Counted from the first letter of the stretch, positions 10,401-19,077 are shown. The stretch is 64,000 nucleotides of DNA from Desulfatitalea alkaliphila (GCF_022968795.1 NZ_JALJRB010000005.1:124001-188000); one strand, 5' to 3'. Numbers and translations are program-made. Notes: generated from the letters alone by a model not told the origin.

Positions 10401-12078
10401 TTTTTTCGATGCCGTTTACAGGCATAACGTTTGCTATTTTTAGCGCGACAACGATTACCTTTTCACGAAGATTTTCATACTCGATTCTTGCATCTACCGA
10501 GCTAGACAAGGCTCCATAGCGAAATGAAATGCCTGCCAGTTGATTCAGGTTTTCTTCGTCCGCCCCGATTTCCATAAAGGACGCGAGCGCCCGGCTTGTA
10601 AATTTGGTAAAATACTCGATGATTTCATCATTTTCTGAAAGGCCGGCTTGCGCATCACCCTTGGGGGCTGGAACCATTGACATTCTTTTGATTCTATCAT
10701 CGTCATCAATATAATCGATAATAAAATTCTTTATGAATTCAAATGATTCCTTTGTGTTGACCATGAGTTCTTCCACATAGAAGGTCATGCCCAAATTGTA
10801 ATTGCCATTGGGCCTAATTGCCAGGAAGGTAGGCGACAAACTGCTAAGTGAAAAGGACGCCACCCCTTCAACCGGCGCAGAGGTGTCCGGATAGACATAG
10901 CGCGCTTCTTTCCCGGCTGGATCAATGTGAATCAGAATAACATCATCTGCGCTTTGGCCATCGGCAAGATTGTATGTGATGGTAACCGGTTCGTTCGGTT
11001 CACGTCCAAGGTTAACGTCATAACCCTTAAGCACGCCAACCGGCAAACCGGAAGGCAGTTGTGTCATTTCGTGAATTGTAACGTGCGCACCATCTTCAAA
11101 AGCATCATATGGAATATCAAGGCTAAGATCCGGCGCTGTGATGGTGAATTCGCCTTGCGGAATGGTCCGGGAAAATACCTCTCTGGATTCGGTAACCAAA
11201 ACAGGCAATGAAACCGTGACCGCTGAGACGCCCTTGCCTGCAAGGCTCAATGTAACATCACCAGTGGCCGGACCACCGGCGTCGACCACAACATCATTGC
11301 TGGAAACTGTCGCACCTTGAAGTCCGGTTCTCTCAACGATGGACAAGGAATAGCCTGCGAGCGGTCCAGTTCGTGGCAAAGATAATGTTGTCGATTCGCT
11401 CGCTTTAAAAATTGCTGGCCAACGAATGAATATGTATTCCCCAAGAAGATTTGCTCGACTTTGAGCGAGGCTGATTGGCGAACGATCATAGTAGGCGGAG
11501 CGAATACTTGCGGCAAAACGATCCACATTTGGATACCCGGTCGGCTGCGGATGTCCATTTCCGCCGACAGATATCATGTCGTCGAGGTATGCCGCTGATA
11601 TATCCTGGCCGTCTGCCTCTGCAAAGATCAAAAGCGCTTCCGTATAGTTGCTAATAGCGCAAAGATTAGAGGTATAGCGGTCTCCTTCGCTACGGATGTC
11701 ATCGGCTGATACGAATGAGCGTATGACAAGGTTGTTGACCGGACTTTCGGCGCTCAATACCAGATTATCATCCGCTGCCAGTGCGCTGGCTGTGATCTCC
11801 GCCTCCCAATAACCATTGGAATCAGTATTCGCCGTTGCCAATATCTGCGAGGTCTCTGCTGAAAGGACACTTACTTTTGAGTTGGACACGCCGGTGTCCA
11901 TGATTACGGAACCATATATGGTTATTGTTCTGGCTTCTTCTCCACCGCCACCGCCACTACCACCATCTCCGCCGCCACCGCCACTACAACCAGACAATGT
12001 CACCGCTGCCGTGAGGAAAAAAATCAAGTAAATCAGAACACAACAAAGGGCGTTTACCTTTCCATTCAATTTCATCAT
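7423..12078 (-). CDS. Large multidomain surface lipoprotein
   Basis: A 1551-aa lipoprotein with lipobox TLSGC (Cys31) and a Gly/Ser/Asp linker. Parts in order: a carboxypeptidase-regulatory-like beta-sandwich (about 50-110); an unassigned alpha/beta region to about 800; a chitobiase C-terminal-like domain (GATIRYTTNGSIPS, about 840-900); a bacterial repeat (GTGGSVTSSSTQTV); a pre-peptidase C-terminal-like domain (FYYQFFVPANSSKLEISIW, about 985-1075); two more bacterial repeats; a lipocalin-like barrel (TDSAYDTSTYYIDVTL), the domain copied at 3206-3522; and a concanavalin-like C-terminal region. The start has GGGAGAAG upstream. It shares repeat types with the RCC1 lipoprotein, so both likely belong to one surface or adhesion system. 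No catalytic residues were recognised. Confidence 0.82.
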   Translation of the reverse strand: MMKLNGKVNALCCVLIYLIFFLTAAVTLSGCSGGGGGDGGSGGGGGEEARTITIYGSVIMDTGVSNSKVSVLSAETSQILATANTDSNGYWEAEITASALAADDNLVLSAESPVNNLVIRSFVSADDIRSEGDRYTSNLCAISNYTEALLIFAEADGQDISAAYLDDMISVGGNGHPQPTGYPNVDRFAASIRSAYYDRSPISLAQSRANLLGEYIFIRWPAIFKASESTTLSLPRTGPLAGYSLSIVERTGLQGATVSSNDVVVDAGGPATGDVTLSLAGKGVSAVTVSLPVLVTESREVFSRTIPQGEFTITAPDLSLDIPYDAFEDGAHVTIHEMTQLPSGLPVGVLKGYDVNLGREPNEPVTITYNLADGQSADDVILIHIDPAGKEARYVYPDTSAPVEGVASFSLSSLSPTFLAIRPNGNYNLGMTFYVEELMVNTKESFEFIKNFIIDYIDDDDRIKRMSMVPAPKGDAQAGLSENDEIIEYFTKFTSRALASFMEIGADEENLNQLAGISFRYGALSSSVDARIEYENLREKVIVVALKIANVMPVNGIEKMALIEEFRNELGSGNYEPYLDSRLLIDDGHGFGFWLPSAAYEMIHLSQGDIETRFRNIENTILAAQMTDSERCSVFQEMSRYAEAEKLLLLARSPKLPADEQYVSGELAALSKECLGSANREHIELYNRLVDAGHEVVLGSNGLKVIALLNQQSQNVINKYFKAFNDTNRINVTRLQIQNAPKNALNGGYYGSNGGRWFQEQYSGVDVLIPNQTYQDLRAVKRWVDAFSDRANRCDIPDNAFVSAPMISPSAGEYTSALVVDLSRPGATIRYTTNGSIPSRTNGTIYTEPFSVTTNTVVQAVAYDDTAISQVASANYTMRAPSYTVSANAGTGGSVTSSSTQTVSNRQTAAFTVIAASGYNRSNTVSTNCAGGSGSWSGNTYTTKQITSDCSVFFSFVQAGGGSDRTLTNHGTINDISGRKDEKFYYQFFVPANSSKLEISIWHTPGADSPRNADLYLRHGTRPTTKNSDFKVVSNDRSKHIIVQNPQSGYWYVMIHAFADFSGANLYSAYTAGVAQHTVTATAGTGGSVSPTSRTVNHGSATIFTVTPNSGYTRGNATGSCPAGSWSGNTYTTGTITSGCSVNFDFVASSTTHTLQVSKSGSGQGTVTSNPAGISCGSTCGASFAGGQSVSLSADAASGSTFAGWGGECSGSGTCQVTMNQARSVTATFNVDGSSSTPITEENLAGSWRITITDSAYDTSTYYIDVTLSSNGTFAYTEVDPSVNYYYSGNGNWSYNEINRYFDAYANNQGLCTGTLSANASNNAFSVAGNFYNSAATYNWVRTDSNSQIRFQENFNTDPEYALHFSEGMSSVCNLGWDNGSYFAHVVDNTTEWYCLSEGPVFEPVKESDGFYIEFSINPVKPDWGHYPGLYFVSSSTNFPVGGDLYSLSFTINWSDNVIKKFTLRTESGTEFLSPTIPVINEWYDVVISKDQVSGSMSIRIFRQDGSVFVDSSNLEIDVKEFDRVYIGEIQRGPIKYGQSAQIRVGNILVR

Positions 12079-12095
12079 AATCCGTACTTCTCCCT

Positions 12096-12338
12096 TTACA
12101 AAGGTTGTCCCTCAGATATCGTAGCGTTTACAGCTTCCTCGGTGTCGGCAATGATAGTCCGCTCGTTTTCTATCAATCCCTTGGCTTTCCGAGCCTGTCT
12201 TAGTATGGGTTCAATATTTCCGACATTGTTCAACGTATATTGCAAATCACACAAGCATGGATAGTACCCGAATGGGTACCGTCCCTTTTTACACCACTCT
12301 TCATGGGCGAAAACAGCGGGCGGTAAATCTTCTGCATC
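12096..12338 (-). pseudogene. Cys-containing C-terminal gene fragment, no start codon
   Basis: Between a TAA at 12341-12339 and a TAA at 12098-12096 lies an 80-codon open frame without an ATG. It reads like real protein: AVFAHEEWCKKGRYPFGYY, then PCLCDLQYTLNNVGNIEPIL, QARKAKGLIENERTIIADTE and finally ISEGQPL. It contains a WC...CLC cysteine set. It lies just upstream of the 1551-aa lipoprotein on the same strand. I read it as the tail of a broken gene. I do not recognise the family securely; a recombinase-associated protein of a mobile element is only a guess. Confidence 0.55.
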
Positions 12339-12407
12339 TTATGCAATAGGGCCACCAAACTGCTCAAAGGAAATAATCACTCAACGCCGGAGTTCAAACC
12401 AAATAGC

Positions 12408-12536
12408 TCAAAGCACCCCATGGGCCCATGAGCAGCTCATCAATAGTTTTTCGATTTGATTTTTACATGGTGCCCTAATGTTATCCCTTGGCGGAAGTCC
12501 CTTTCGTTTTGGTTCGTTTTCCGTTATTGCTGCCAT
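12408..12536 (-). pseudogene. Possible N-terminal remnant of the same or a neighbouring broken gene
   Basis: A 42-codon frame starting ATG at 12536, with AAAGG 4 nt upstream, reads MAAITENEPKRKGLPPRDN and continues IRAPCKNQIEKLL to a TGA at 12410-12408. Basic N-termini of this kind are found in small DNA-associated proteins. It points the same way as the fragment at 12096-12338 and is separated from it by about 70 nt containing stops in all frames. It could be a tiny real gene, but decay is more likely. Confidence 0.35.
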
Positions 12537-12813
12537 TAACCTTTGGTACAGGACTCACGATACGATAGCACCACATACACTATTTTCCTCGAATCTCTAA
12601 AGTTACAATCTGATTTGCCGATAAGCAAAAATAACGCCTATCTTTAAGAACACATGGCAGAAGGTTCCAAAATCGAGATTTTTGCAAATCGCAATCGCAC
12701 AATTACAGACCATTACAACACTTTTCCGAGTCCTGCTAATTGATATTTGAAACCGCAAAGGCAATGTATAACTACCAACTACCCATCATATTATCTTGAG
12801 GAGGAGAAAAGAA
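12537..12813. other. AT-rich intergenic region upstream of the third lipoprotein
   Basis: This stretch between the minus-strand remnants and the plus-strand lipoprotein gene is AT-rich. No coding frame or clear promoter pair could be supported. The only certain signal is the strong ribosome binding site GAGGAGG at about 12799-12805. Confidence 0.4.
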
Positions 12814-14103
12814 ATGCTCAAACAACAATGTCCTTCATCATTTTTCCTTCGTGTGTTTTTGTCACTTATTATGATTATTATGCCTGCAATTTATGGTTGT
12901 GGAGGAGGTGGAAGTGTTGAATCGTTCAATAACAATAATGAAAGTGAGCTGCAAATTCTCAGTGATCATTTTTTTGCAACCACAACAACCGATAGTTCTG
13001 GAAAAGCCGTTCTGGACACATTTTCCTTTAATAAGGATATTGAATTGGAGGTTACAGATGAGCAGGGACATCCACTCTCAGAAATTGCTGTAGAGTATGA
13101 GCAAAATGAAGGTGTTGCTACAATAGCTGTATATGATCCGCAAGCCATCTATGCCCCTTTAATTTACGCGGTGGATCTTATTAATTCCGACCAATGGATT
13201 GTTAATAATGGCGGTCCTGCATTTGTAGTAGTATCTGGCCCAATATTGGTGGTTGGTTGCGCGTTAGCGCTTTACACAGGTTATAAAGCAGGTGATGCTC
13301 TCTATGAGCTAACAGATTTTATAATAGAAAATGTAAGTGAGGTTGACTATACCAAAACAACTATTCGTTGCACCGTTGGAGAATTAGCTTCTCAGATCCC
13401 TAATGTTGTTACATTGGCAAATCTTCCATTCGCTGTTTCAAGTAATGTTGCATTTGTTTCAACCGGAGGTTTATCTTTAGGAATAAAGAAACTCACTGTG
13501 CGAAAAGCGATTACACTTAATTTAATAGACACTGCAAATGAATCAATTATGATGCATTTGATCGGCTATTTATCGGAGATGGTTGGCAGACAAGTGGGAG
13601 AGAATGAATTGATTGAAATATCAATATTTCATTTTGCCTTCTTATTTTATGGTTCCAACGGCCTTATATCGATTGATTTTGTCAATACAGATGACCCTGT
13701 TCCGCCAATCGAACCACCAGACCCCGACCCATCTCAAATGTCAGATTTTGTCGGGACATGGACCGGGAACCTGGCATTCAACAGTAACTATGACAATGAT
13801 ACCCGTCCCATGCGAATCGAATTAGCCATATGGAATAACCAATTAGAAGGGGTACTCATTAACCAATCAAGGCCCCAAGACCAAAATGCATTAGTCGGTT
13901 ACGTTCAAAATGGTGTTTTCTACTTTAATATGCTTGTTAGCCAATCAGATAGCAACAACCCTGATTGTGCGGGTTGGGATATTGGAGGGACGCTAAGATT
14001 GGATACTGAAAAAACAGCGATGACATTCGATGCAGCAGGTTATGTGTGCGGTCCTGGTCAAATTACTTGGGGTACACTTAATGGAGTAATGAATCAACAA
14101 TAG
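12814..14103 (+). CDS. Lipoprotein of unknown function with a C-terminal lipocalin-like domain
   Basis: A 429-aa protein starting at the ATG at 12814, 8 nt after GAGGAGG; an in-frame upstream start lies before this site and is rejected. Lipobox IYGC puts the lipidated Cys at residue 29, followed by glycines. Residues about 45-110 look like a beta-sandwich (GKAVLDTFSFNKDIELEV), and 110-290 contain hydrophobic stretches (FVVVSGPILVVGCALALY). After a Pro-rich linker (PPIEPPDPDPS), residues about 308-427 look like a small beta barrel (SDFVGTWTGNLAFNSN), similar in type to the duplicated domain of the larger lipoprotein. The gene is markedly AT-rich compared with the flanking chromosome. No catalytic motif was recognised. 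Confidence 0.75.
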   Translation: MLKQQCPSSFFLRVFLSLIMIIMPAIYGCGGGGSVESFNNNNESELQILSDHFFATTTTDSSGKAVLDTFSFNKDIELEVTDEQGHPLSEIAVEYEQNEGVATIAVYDPQAIYAPLIYAVDLINSDQWIVNNGGPAFVVVSGPILVVGCALALYTGYKAGDALYELTDFIIENVSEVDYTKTTIRCTVGELASQIPNVVTLANLPFAVSSNVAFVSTGGLSLGIKKLTVRKAITLNLIDTANESIMMHLIGYLSEMVGRQVGENELIEISIFHFAFLFYGSNGLISIDFVNTDDPVPPIEPPDPDPSQMSDFVGTWTGNLAFNSNYDNDTRPMRIELAIWNNQLEGVLINQSRPQDQNALVGYVQNGVFYFNMLVSQSDSNNPDCAGWDIGGTLRLDTEKTAMTFDAAGYVCGPGQITWGTLNGVMNQQ

Positions 14104-14123
14104 CATTTTCATTAAAACTTGTG

Positions 14124-14161
14124 CCAGCGTCGGTTTTGCTTTGCAAACCACCTTTCGCTGG
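14124..14161 (+). terminator. Possible terminator hairpin after the 429-aa lipoprotein
   Basis: Nested inverted repeats: CCAGCG (14124-14129) pairs with CGCTGG (14156-14161), and inside it GGTTTTGC (14132-14139) pairs, with one bulge, with GCAAACC (14143-14149). It begins 21 nt after the stop codon. There is no T-run downstream, so terminator function is uncertain. Confidence 0.4.
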
Positions 14162-14189
14162 GGGTAACTAAACGCTGCTATACAAGCAC

Positions 14190-14230
14190 ACGTGGTGCGG
14201 GGGGATCGTGATGGAGCCCCCGCACCACGT
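14190..14230. repeat. 14-bp perfect inverted repeat in a 550-bp gene-free region
   Basis: ACGTGGTGCGGGGG (14190-14203) pairs perfectly with CCCCCGCACCACGT (14217-14230) around a 13-nt loop. A second smaller dyad, CCTCAG/CTGAGG, follows at about 14231-14260. The surrounding gene-free interval 14104-14660 contains no coding frame I can defend. Neither dyad has a T-run, so this may be a REP-like element or a structured RNA rather than a terminator. Confidence 0.5.
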
Positions 14231-14660
14231 CCTCAGCGTAAGGCTTATAGTCCTGAGGTCAGCAAAAGATAGCAGCCCCCAAGGGACCGGGATTCCCCCC
14301 TGGAAGCTACAAATGGGAATGATGATGAAAAAATAGGCTTCAAATCCCATCTATCACGTCAACTGCCACGCCGCCACAACACCTCAATGTCCAACTGATG
14401 GGCCATTCGGATGGCGGTTCTTAATTTCCTGGCTGCGGGCCAGATAGACATCGAAAGCCTGCTGGCCGCCACTATTTTGTCTTTCGACAGCCTCTATCTG
14501 TTGAGGCGGAAGAGGCTATGGGCTGACGTATCATAATGCCGAATCCGGCGGGCGCATGGCATGCAGGCGATGGGTGACACGCCACCGGATGATTCCCCAT
14601 CAGCGGTTCTCGATCAGGCGTCTTCTTGGTAGCAGGCGGCATTTGGCCGAGCGATCCTTT

Positions 14661-15512
14661 TCAGGTGGCCAAATGGCCCTCCAGCACATCGGTCAGAGCG
14701 ACAAACTCGGCCACGGTGAGGGTTTCGGCGCGGCGGCGGGGATCGATGCGGGCGGTTTGCAGCACTTGCAGGGCGGCGGCATTGTCCAGGGGCAGCAGGC
14801 CGCCGGCCAGGGCGTTGCGCAGGGTTTTGCGGCGTTGGCCGAAGGCGGCCTGGACCACCTGTTCGAGCAGGGCTTCGTCGCCCACCGGGGGATGGATGGC
14901 GGTTTTGAAGTCGATAGCCAGGACCACGGAATCCACTTTGGGTTTGGGAAAGAACAGCTCCGGCCTGACGGTGCGCAGCACGGTGATGTCGGCGCAGTAT
15001 TGGAGCATGACCGAGAGGCGGCCGTAGGTTTTGCTGCCCGGCGGCGCGCAGAGGCGGTCGCCCAGTTCTTTCTGGAACATCAGAATGGCCCGGCGCACGG
15101 CCCGGCGTTCGTGGATCAGCTTGACCAGGACCTGGGAAGAGATGTTGTAGGGCAGGTTGCCCATGACGGTGAGGGGTTGACCCATCTCGTCGGCCAGTCG
15201 GGGCAGGTCCAGGGTGAAGATGTTCTGCTCGAGCACGGTCACCTGTTCGAGGCCGTTGGCCAGCAGTTCGGCACGCAGCAGGGGCGCCAGTTGGGTGTCC
15301 TTTTCCACGGCAATGATGCGGCCGGCGCGGCGGGCGGCGGCGATGGTCAGGGCGCCCAGGCCGGCGCCGATTTCCAGCACCGCTTCATCAGGGCCGATGC
15401 CGGCCAGATCGACGATTTGGGCGGCCAGAGTGGGTTCGGTGAGAAAGTTCTGGCCCAATTCCTTGCGGGCGAGCAGGTTCCAGGCTTTGAGCAGGGTGCG
15501 TGGCGATGTCAT
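14661..15512 (-). CDS. rsmA: 16S rRNA dimethyladenosine transferase
   Basis: A 283-aa member of the KsgA/RsmA family, which dimethylates two adjacent adenosines in the 3'-terminal hairpin of 16S rRNA during small-subunit assembly. Visible signatures: KELGQNFL (residues 17-24), SAM-binding motif VLEIGAGLGALT (45-56), acidic VEKD after strand 2 (69-72), catalytic NLPYNIS (119-125) and FFPKPKVDSVV in the C-terminal half. Length is normal for the family. I start at the ATG at 15512; the frame is open to 15548, but the added residues are not typical. It points away from the next gene. Confidence 0.95.
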   Translation of the reverse strand: MTSPRTLLKAWNLLARKELGQNFLTEPTLAAQIVDLAGIGPDEAVLEIGAGLGALTIAAARRAGRIIAVEKDTQLAPLLRAELLANGLEQVTVLEQNIFTLDLPRLADEMGQPLTVMGNLPYNISSQVLVKLIHERRAVRRAILMFQKELGDRLCAPPGSKTYGRLSVMLQYCADITVLRTVRPELFFPKPKVDSVVLAIDFKTAIHPPVGDEALLEQVVQAAFGQRRKTLRNALAGGLLPLDNAAALQVLQTARIDPRRRAETLTVAEFVALTDVLEGHLAT

Positions 15513-15633
15513 GGCTTGGGGCCGCCTTTTCCTTGACTTTTGATGCACAATTCATTAGCTATCAGCTTATATGCCTGATAGTTATCAAAATATCAACTGC
15601 AACGGAAACGCAACGGGCAAGACGGAGCGCGGC

Positions 15634-16008
15634 ATGGCCAAGAAGAAGGGCAAATCGGTCAGTTTCGATGCGATGGTGAAATTTTTCATGAACAGTTACA
15701 GCATTCCCACCAAGCGGGATGTGGAGCGCATCATCGAGCGATTGGACCGGGTGGAACGGGCCCTGACGGCCTTGAGCACCAGCCGCAGCCGGCGCAATGC
15801 CGAGGCCCGCAAGGCCGAGCGGGCGGCGACGGTCACCGCAGCCGACATCGTGCTGGATGTGATCGGCCGCTATCCGGATGGGGTGGGGTTTGCCGAGATT
15901 CAGTTGCAGACCGGCCACCCGGAGAAAAAGTTGCGCAATATTCTTTTCCGTTTGCATAAGCTGGGAAAGATCCAACGCAAGCGCCGCGGCGTCTATCTGC
16001 AGGCTTGA
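15634..16008 (+). CDS. Small winged-helix protein with a phasin-like helix
   Basis: A 124-aa basic protein beginning MAKKKGKSVSFDAMVKFF. GGAG lies 6 nt before the chosen ATG at 15634; the frame is open further upstream, but those residues (NINCNGNATGK) look non-coding. Residues about 10-45 form an amphipathic helix (PTKRDVERIIERLDRVERAL) like those in phasin-type regulators. Residues about 65-124 look like a winged helix (IVLDVIGRYPDGVGFAEIQ, then LHKLGKIQRKRRGVYL). It may bind DNA or RNA; function unknown. It is 46 nt from the protease gene and on the same strand, so co-transcription is possible. Confidence 0.7.
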   Translation: MAKKKGKSVSFDAMVKFFMNSYSIPTKRDVERIIERLDRVERALTALSTSRSRRNAEARKAERAATVTAADIVLDVIGRYPDGVGFAEIQLQTGHPEKKLRNILFRLHKLGKIQRKRRGVYLQA

Positions 16009-16054
16009 CCTCCCCGCCTTGTGTTTTCCCTGAACCTGTAACGAAAGCAGCCCC

Positions 16055-19042
16055 ATGACCCCGACCAACGACCGACCTTCGACCCCCGAGCTGACCGTGG
16101 GCCAGGAGATCCATGGCTATCGCGTCATTCGCATCACCCCGCTGCAGGCGATCGATGCGACCCTCTTTCTGCTGGATCACATGGCCACCGGCGCGCGGCA
16201 TCTGCATATCGCCAAGGCCGACGCGGAGAACGCCTTCGGCGTGACCTTCAAGACGGTGCCCACCGATTCCACGGGGGTGGCCCACATCCTGGAACACACG
16301 GTGCTGTGCGGCTCGGAGAAGTATCCGGTGCGCGACCCGTTCTTCTCCATGCTCAAGCGCAGCCTGAGCACCTTCATGAACGCCTTCACCGCGTCGGATT
16401 GGACCATGTATCCCTTCGCCACCCAGAACCGCAAGGACTTCTACAACTTGCTGGATGTCTATCTGGATGCGGCCTTTTTTCCGGTGATCGACGAATTGAG
16501 CTTCAAGCAGGAGGGCCACCGGCTGGAGTTGGAAGGGGAAGGCGAGCAACGGCAGCTGGTGTACAAGGGGGTGGTCTACAACGAGATGAAAGGGGCCATG
16601 TCCTCTCCCGACCAGGTGATGAGCCGCTCTTTGCTCAACGCCCTCTATCCGGACACCACCTACGGCAACAATTCGGGCGGCGATCCGGCGGTGATTCCCA
16701 CCTTGACCCACGCCCAACTCAAGGCCTTTCACCGGCGCCACTACCACCCGAGCAACGCCTATTTCTACACCTATGGCGATCTGCCCCTGGTGGACCATTT
16801 GGCGGTGATCGCCGACAAGGTGATGGGCCGCTTCAGCCGCATCGATCCCAACACCGAGGTGGCGGGCCAGCCCCGCTGGAGCGCGCCGCGCACCGCGCGC
16901 TACACCTATCCCCTGGCCCCCACGGAGGACCCGGTCAAACACAGTCAGGCCGGCCTGGCCTGGCTGTTGTGCGACATCCGCGACACCTTCGAGGTGCTGG
17001 TGCTGGCGGTGATCGAACAGGTGCTGTTGGGCAATCCGGCCTCGCCGTTGCGCAAGGCGCTGATGGACTCGGGGCTGGGCAGCGCCCTGAGCGACGCCAG
17101 CGGCTTCGACGCCGACAACCGGGACACCCTTTTCGCCTGCGGCCTCAAGGATGTGGACGAAACCGATGCCGAGGCGGTGGAGCGGATCGTGTTGGACACC
17201 TTGACGCGATTGGCAACGGAAGGCATCGACCCGGAAATGACCACCTCGGCCATTCATCAGATCGAGTTCCACCGCAAGGAGGTGACCAACACCCCCTACC
17301 CTTACGGCCTCAAACTGCTGCTGATGAGCATCGGCAGTTGGCTGCACGGCGGCGATCCGGATCGCATCCTGCAGCTGGACGCCGATTTCGAACGGCTGCA
17401 CCGCGAGATCGCCGCCGGCCCCTTTCTGGAAAAACGCATCCAAACCTATTTCCTGGACAACCCCCACCGGGTGCGCATGGTGCTGGCACCGGACCCGCAG
17501 CAGGCGGCCCGCGAACAGGAACAGGAGCGCCGGGAGTTGGCACAGCGCCTGGCGCAATTGGATGACGCGGCGCGGCGCAAGATCGAAGAAGATGCCCGAC
17601 TGCTGCAACAGCGCCAGGAGAGTGAAGAGGATGTCAGCAGCCTGCCCACGCTGGCGCGCTCCGACATTCCCCCCGAGGTGCAAACCTGCGCCCCCACCGC
17701 CTTGGATGGCGAACTGCCCTTGTGGCACTATGCCCAGCCCACGTCGGGGATCTACTATCTGACCGGCGCCCTCGGCGCCGGCGCCGTCGAGGACGCACTG
17801 CTGCCCTGGGTGCCTTTTTTCTGCTACGCCTTCACCAAGATGGGCACCCGCAGCAGCGACTATGTGCAGATCGCCCGCCGCACCGACGCCGCCAGCGGCG
17901 GCCTGGGGCTCAGCGCCCAGGCGCGGGCAATCTACGGCCGCAGCGGCGCGTGCCTGCCCCTGGTGCAGCTCAGCGCCAAATGCCTAACGCGCAACATCGA
18001 TCCCATGTACGGTATCGTGGAAGAGCTGATCGCCGAATTCAGCTGCCACGACCTGGCGCGTCTCAAGCAGTTGTTGGGAGAGTATCGCTCGGCCCTGGAA
18101 GCCATGATCGTACACAACGGCCACCGGCTGGCCATCTCCCTCTCCGCCCGCGGCTTCGGCACTGCCGGCGCCCTCGGCGAAACCTGGGGCGGCATCCACC
18201 AACTGCGCACCGTCCGCGAGACGGCCAAGGCGGCGGACGAGAAGGGATTGCGCGACCTGGCCGATAAACTGACGGCCATTGCCGGTTCCCTCTTTACGCC
18301 CGACAACCTGGTCATGGCCGCCGTCGGCGAAACCGAAGCGGTGGCCGCGGCCCGTTCGCGCACGCTGAGCGGTGCGACTCTGGCCGGATTCAAACGGCCG
18401 GCGCAGGATCTCACATTCGCCCTGCTGCCGCCGCAAACCGCGCCAAGGGCCTACCGGGAAGGCTGGAGCACCTCCAGCGCAGTGGCCTTCGTGGCCCTCA
18501 CCGTGCCCACCGTCGCCCTGGGCCATCCCGACGCGCCGGTGCTCAGTGTGCTGAGCAAGCTGCTGCGCTCGGTCTACCTGCATCGCGAAATCCGGGAAAA
18601 GGGCGGCGCCTACGGCGGTTTCGCCCTCTACAATCCGGAAAGCGGCCTGTTCAGCATGGCCTCCTACCGCGATCCGCACATCGAACGCACCCTCCAGGTC
18701 TATGCCGGCGCCGCCGATTTTCTGCGCGCCGCCGGATTGACCGACGAGGACATCAAGGAAGCGCTGCTGCAGGTCTGCTCTGAAATCGACAAGCCCGATC
18801 CGCCCGGCGCCGCCGCCCGCAAAGCCTTCCTGCGCCGGGTGGTGGGCCTGGACGACGACACCCGCCAGGCCTTCAAACAGCAACTGCTCCAGGTGACCAA
18901 GGCAAAAGCCCTGGCCGCCGCCGACACCTATCTGACCCCCGGCCGCGCCCCGACCGGCACCGCCGTCATCGCCGGCCGCGACCACCTGGAAACAGCCAAC
19001 CACCAGTTGACCGACAACCCCCTGACGCTACACACAATATAA
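16055..19042 (+). CDS. PreP-like M16C zinc metalloprotease (insulinase family)
   Basis: A 995-aa protein matching the length and layout of the presequence protease branch: two M16 halves joined by a long charged hinge (EEDARLLQQRQESEEDVSS). The inverted zinc motif HILEH is at 77-81 and the third ligand is Glu177 in YNEMKGAM. SEKYPVRDPFFSMLKRSL just after the motif is typical of PreP. The second half carries the conserved substrate-binding arm (REKGGAYGGFALYNPE). Such enzymes degrade short unstructured peptides in an enclosed chamber. No signal peptide, so cytoplasmic. A perfect hairpin begins 4 nt after the stop codon. Confidence 0.92.
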   Translation: MTPTNDRPSTPELTVGQEIHGYRVIRITPLQAIDATLFLLDHMATGARHLHIAKADAENAFGVTFKTVPTDSTGVAHILEHTVLCGSEKYPVRDPFFSMLKRSLSTFMNAFTASDWTMYPFATQNRKDFYNLLDVYLDAAFFPVIDELSFKQEGHRLELEGEGEQRQLVYKGVVYNEMKGAMSSPDQVMSRSLLNALYPDTTYGNNSGGDPAVIPTLTHAQLKAFHRRHYHPSNAYFYTYGDLPLVDHLAVIADKVMGRFSRIDPNTEVAGQPRWSAPRTARYTYPLAPTEDPVKHSQAGLAWLLCDIRDTFEVLVLAVIEQVLLGNPASPLRKALMDSGLGSALSDASGFDADNRDTLFACGLKDVDETDAEAVERIVLDTLTRLATEGIDPEMTTSAIHQIEFHRKEVTNTPYPYGLKLLLMSIGSWLHGGDPDRILQLDADFERLHREIAAGPFLEKRIQTYFLDNPHRVRMVLAPDPQQAAREQEQERRELAQRLAQLDDAARRKIEEDARLLQQRQESEEDVSSLPTLARSDIPPEVQTCAPTALDGELPLWHYAQPTSGIYYLTGALGAGAVEDALLPWVPFFCYAFTKMGTRSSDYVQIARRTDAASGGLGLSAQARAIYGRSGACLPLVQLSAKCLTRNIDPMYGIVEELIAEFSCHDLARLKQLLGEYRSALEAMIVHNGHRLAISLSARGFGTAGALGETWGGIHQLRTVRETAKAADEKGLRDLADKLTAIAGSLFTPDNLVMAAVGETEAVAAARSRTLSGATLAGFKRPAQDLTFALLPPQTAPRAYREGWSTSSAVAFVALTVPTVALGHPDAPVLSVLSKLLRSVYLHREIREKGGAYGGFALYNPESGLFSMASYRDPHIERTLQVYAGAADFLRAAGLTDEDIKEALLQVCSEIDKPDPPGAAARKAFLRRVVGLDDDTRQAFKQQLLQVTKAKALAAADTYLTPGRAPTGTAVIAGRDHLETANHQLTDNPLTLHTI

Positions 19043-19046
19043 CCCA

Positions 19047-19077
19047 GTGAAGGTGCCCGGCCCCCGGGCACCTTCAC
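19047..19077 (+). repeat. Perfect 14-bp hairpin followed by degenerate 9-mer repeats
   Basis: GTGAAGGTGCCCGG (19047-19060) pairs with CCGGGCACCTTCAC (19064-19077) around CCC. It is followed at about 19079-19124 by five degenerate copies of a 9-mer of the type AACCCAATA. There is no T-run. It may act as an attenuator or 3'-end stabiliser between the protease and exporter genes. It also means that the GTG at 19047 is part of a hairpin and is unlikely to be a start codon. Confidence 0.65.

Noticed and set aside
14168-14350. A 60-codon minus-strand frame covering the 14-bp inverted repeat
   Set aside because: It reads through a hairpin, has no ribosome binding site and has a low-information sequence.
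15833-17728. A 631-codon open frame antisense to the M16 protease
   Set aside because: It overlaps a clear PreP-like gene; its composition (His, Gln, Gly, Val-rich) is the usual shadow of a GC-rich gene.
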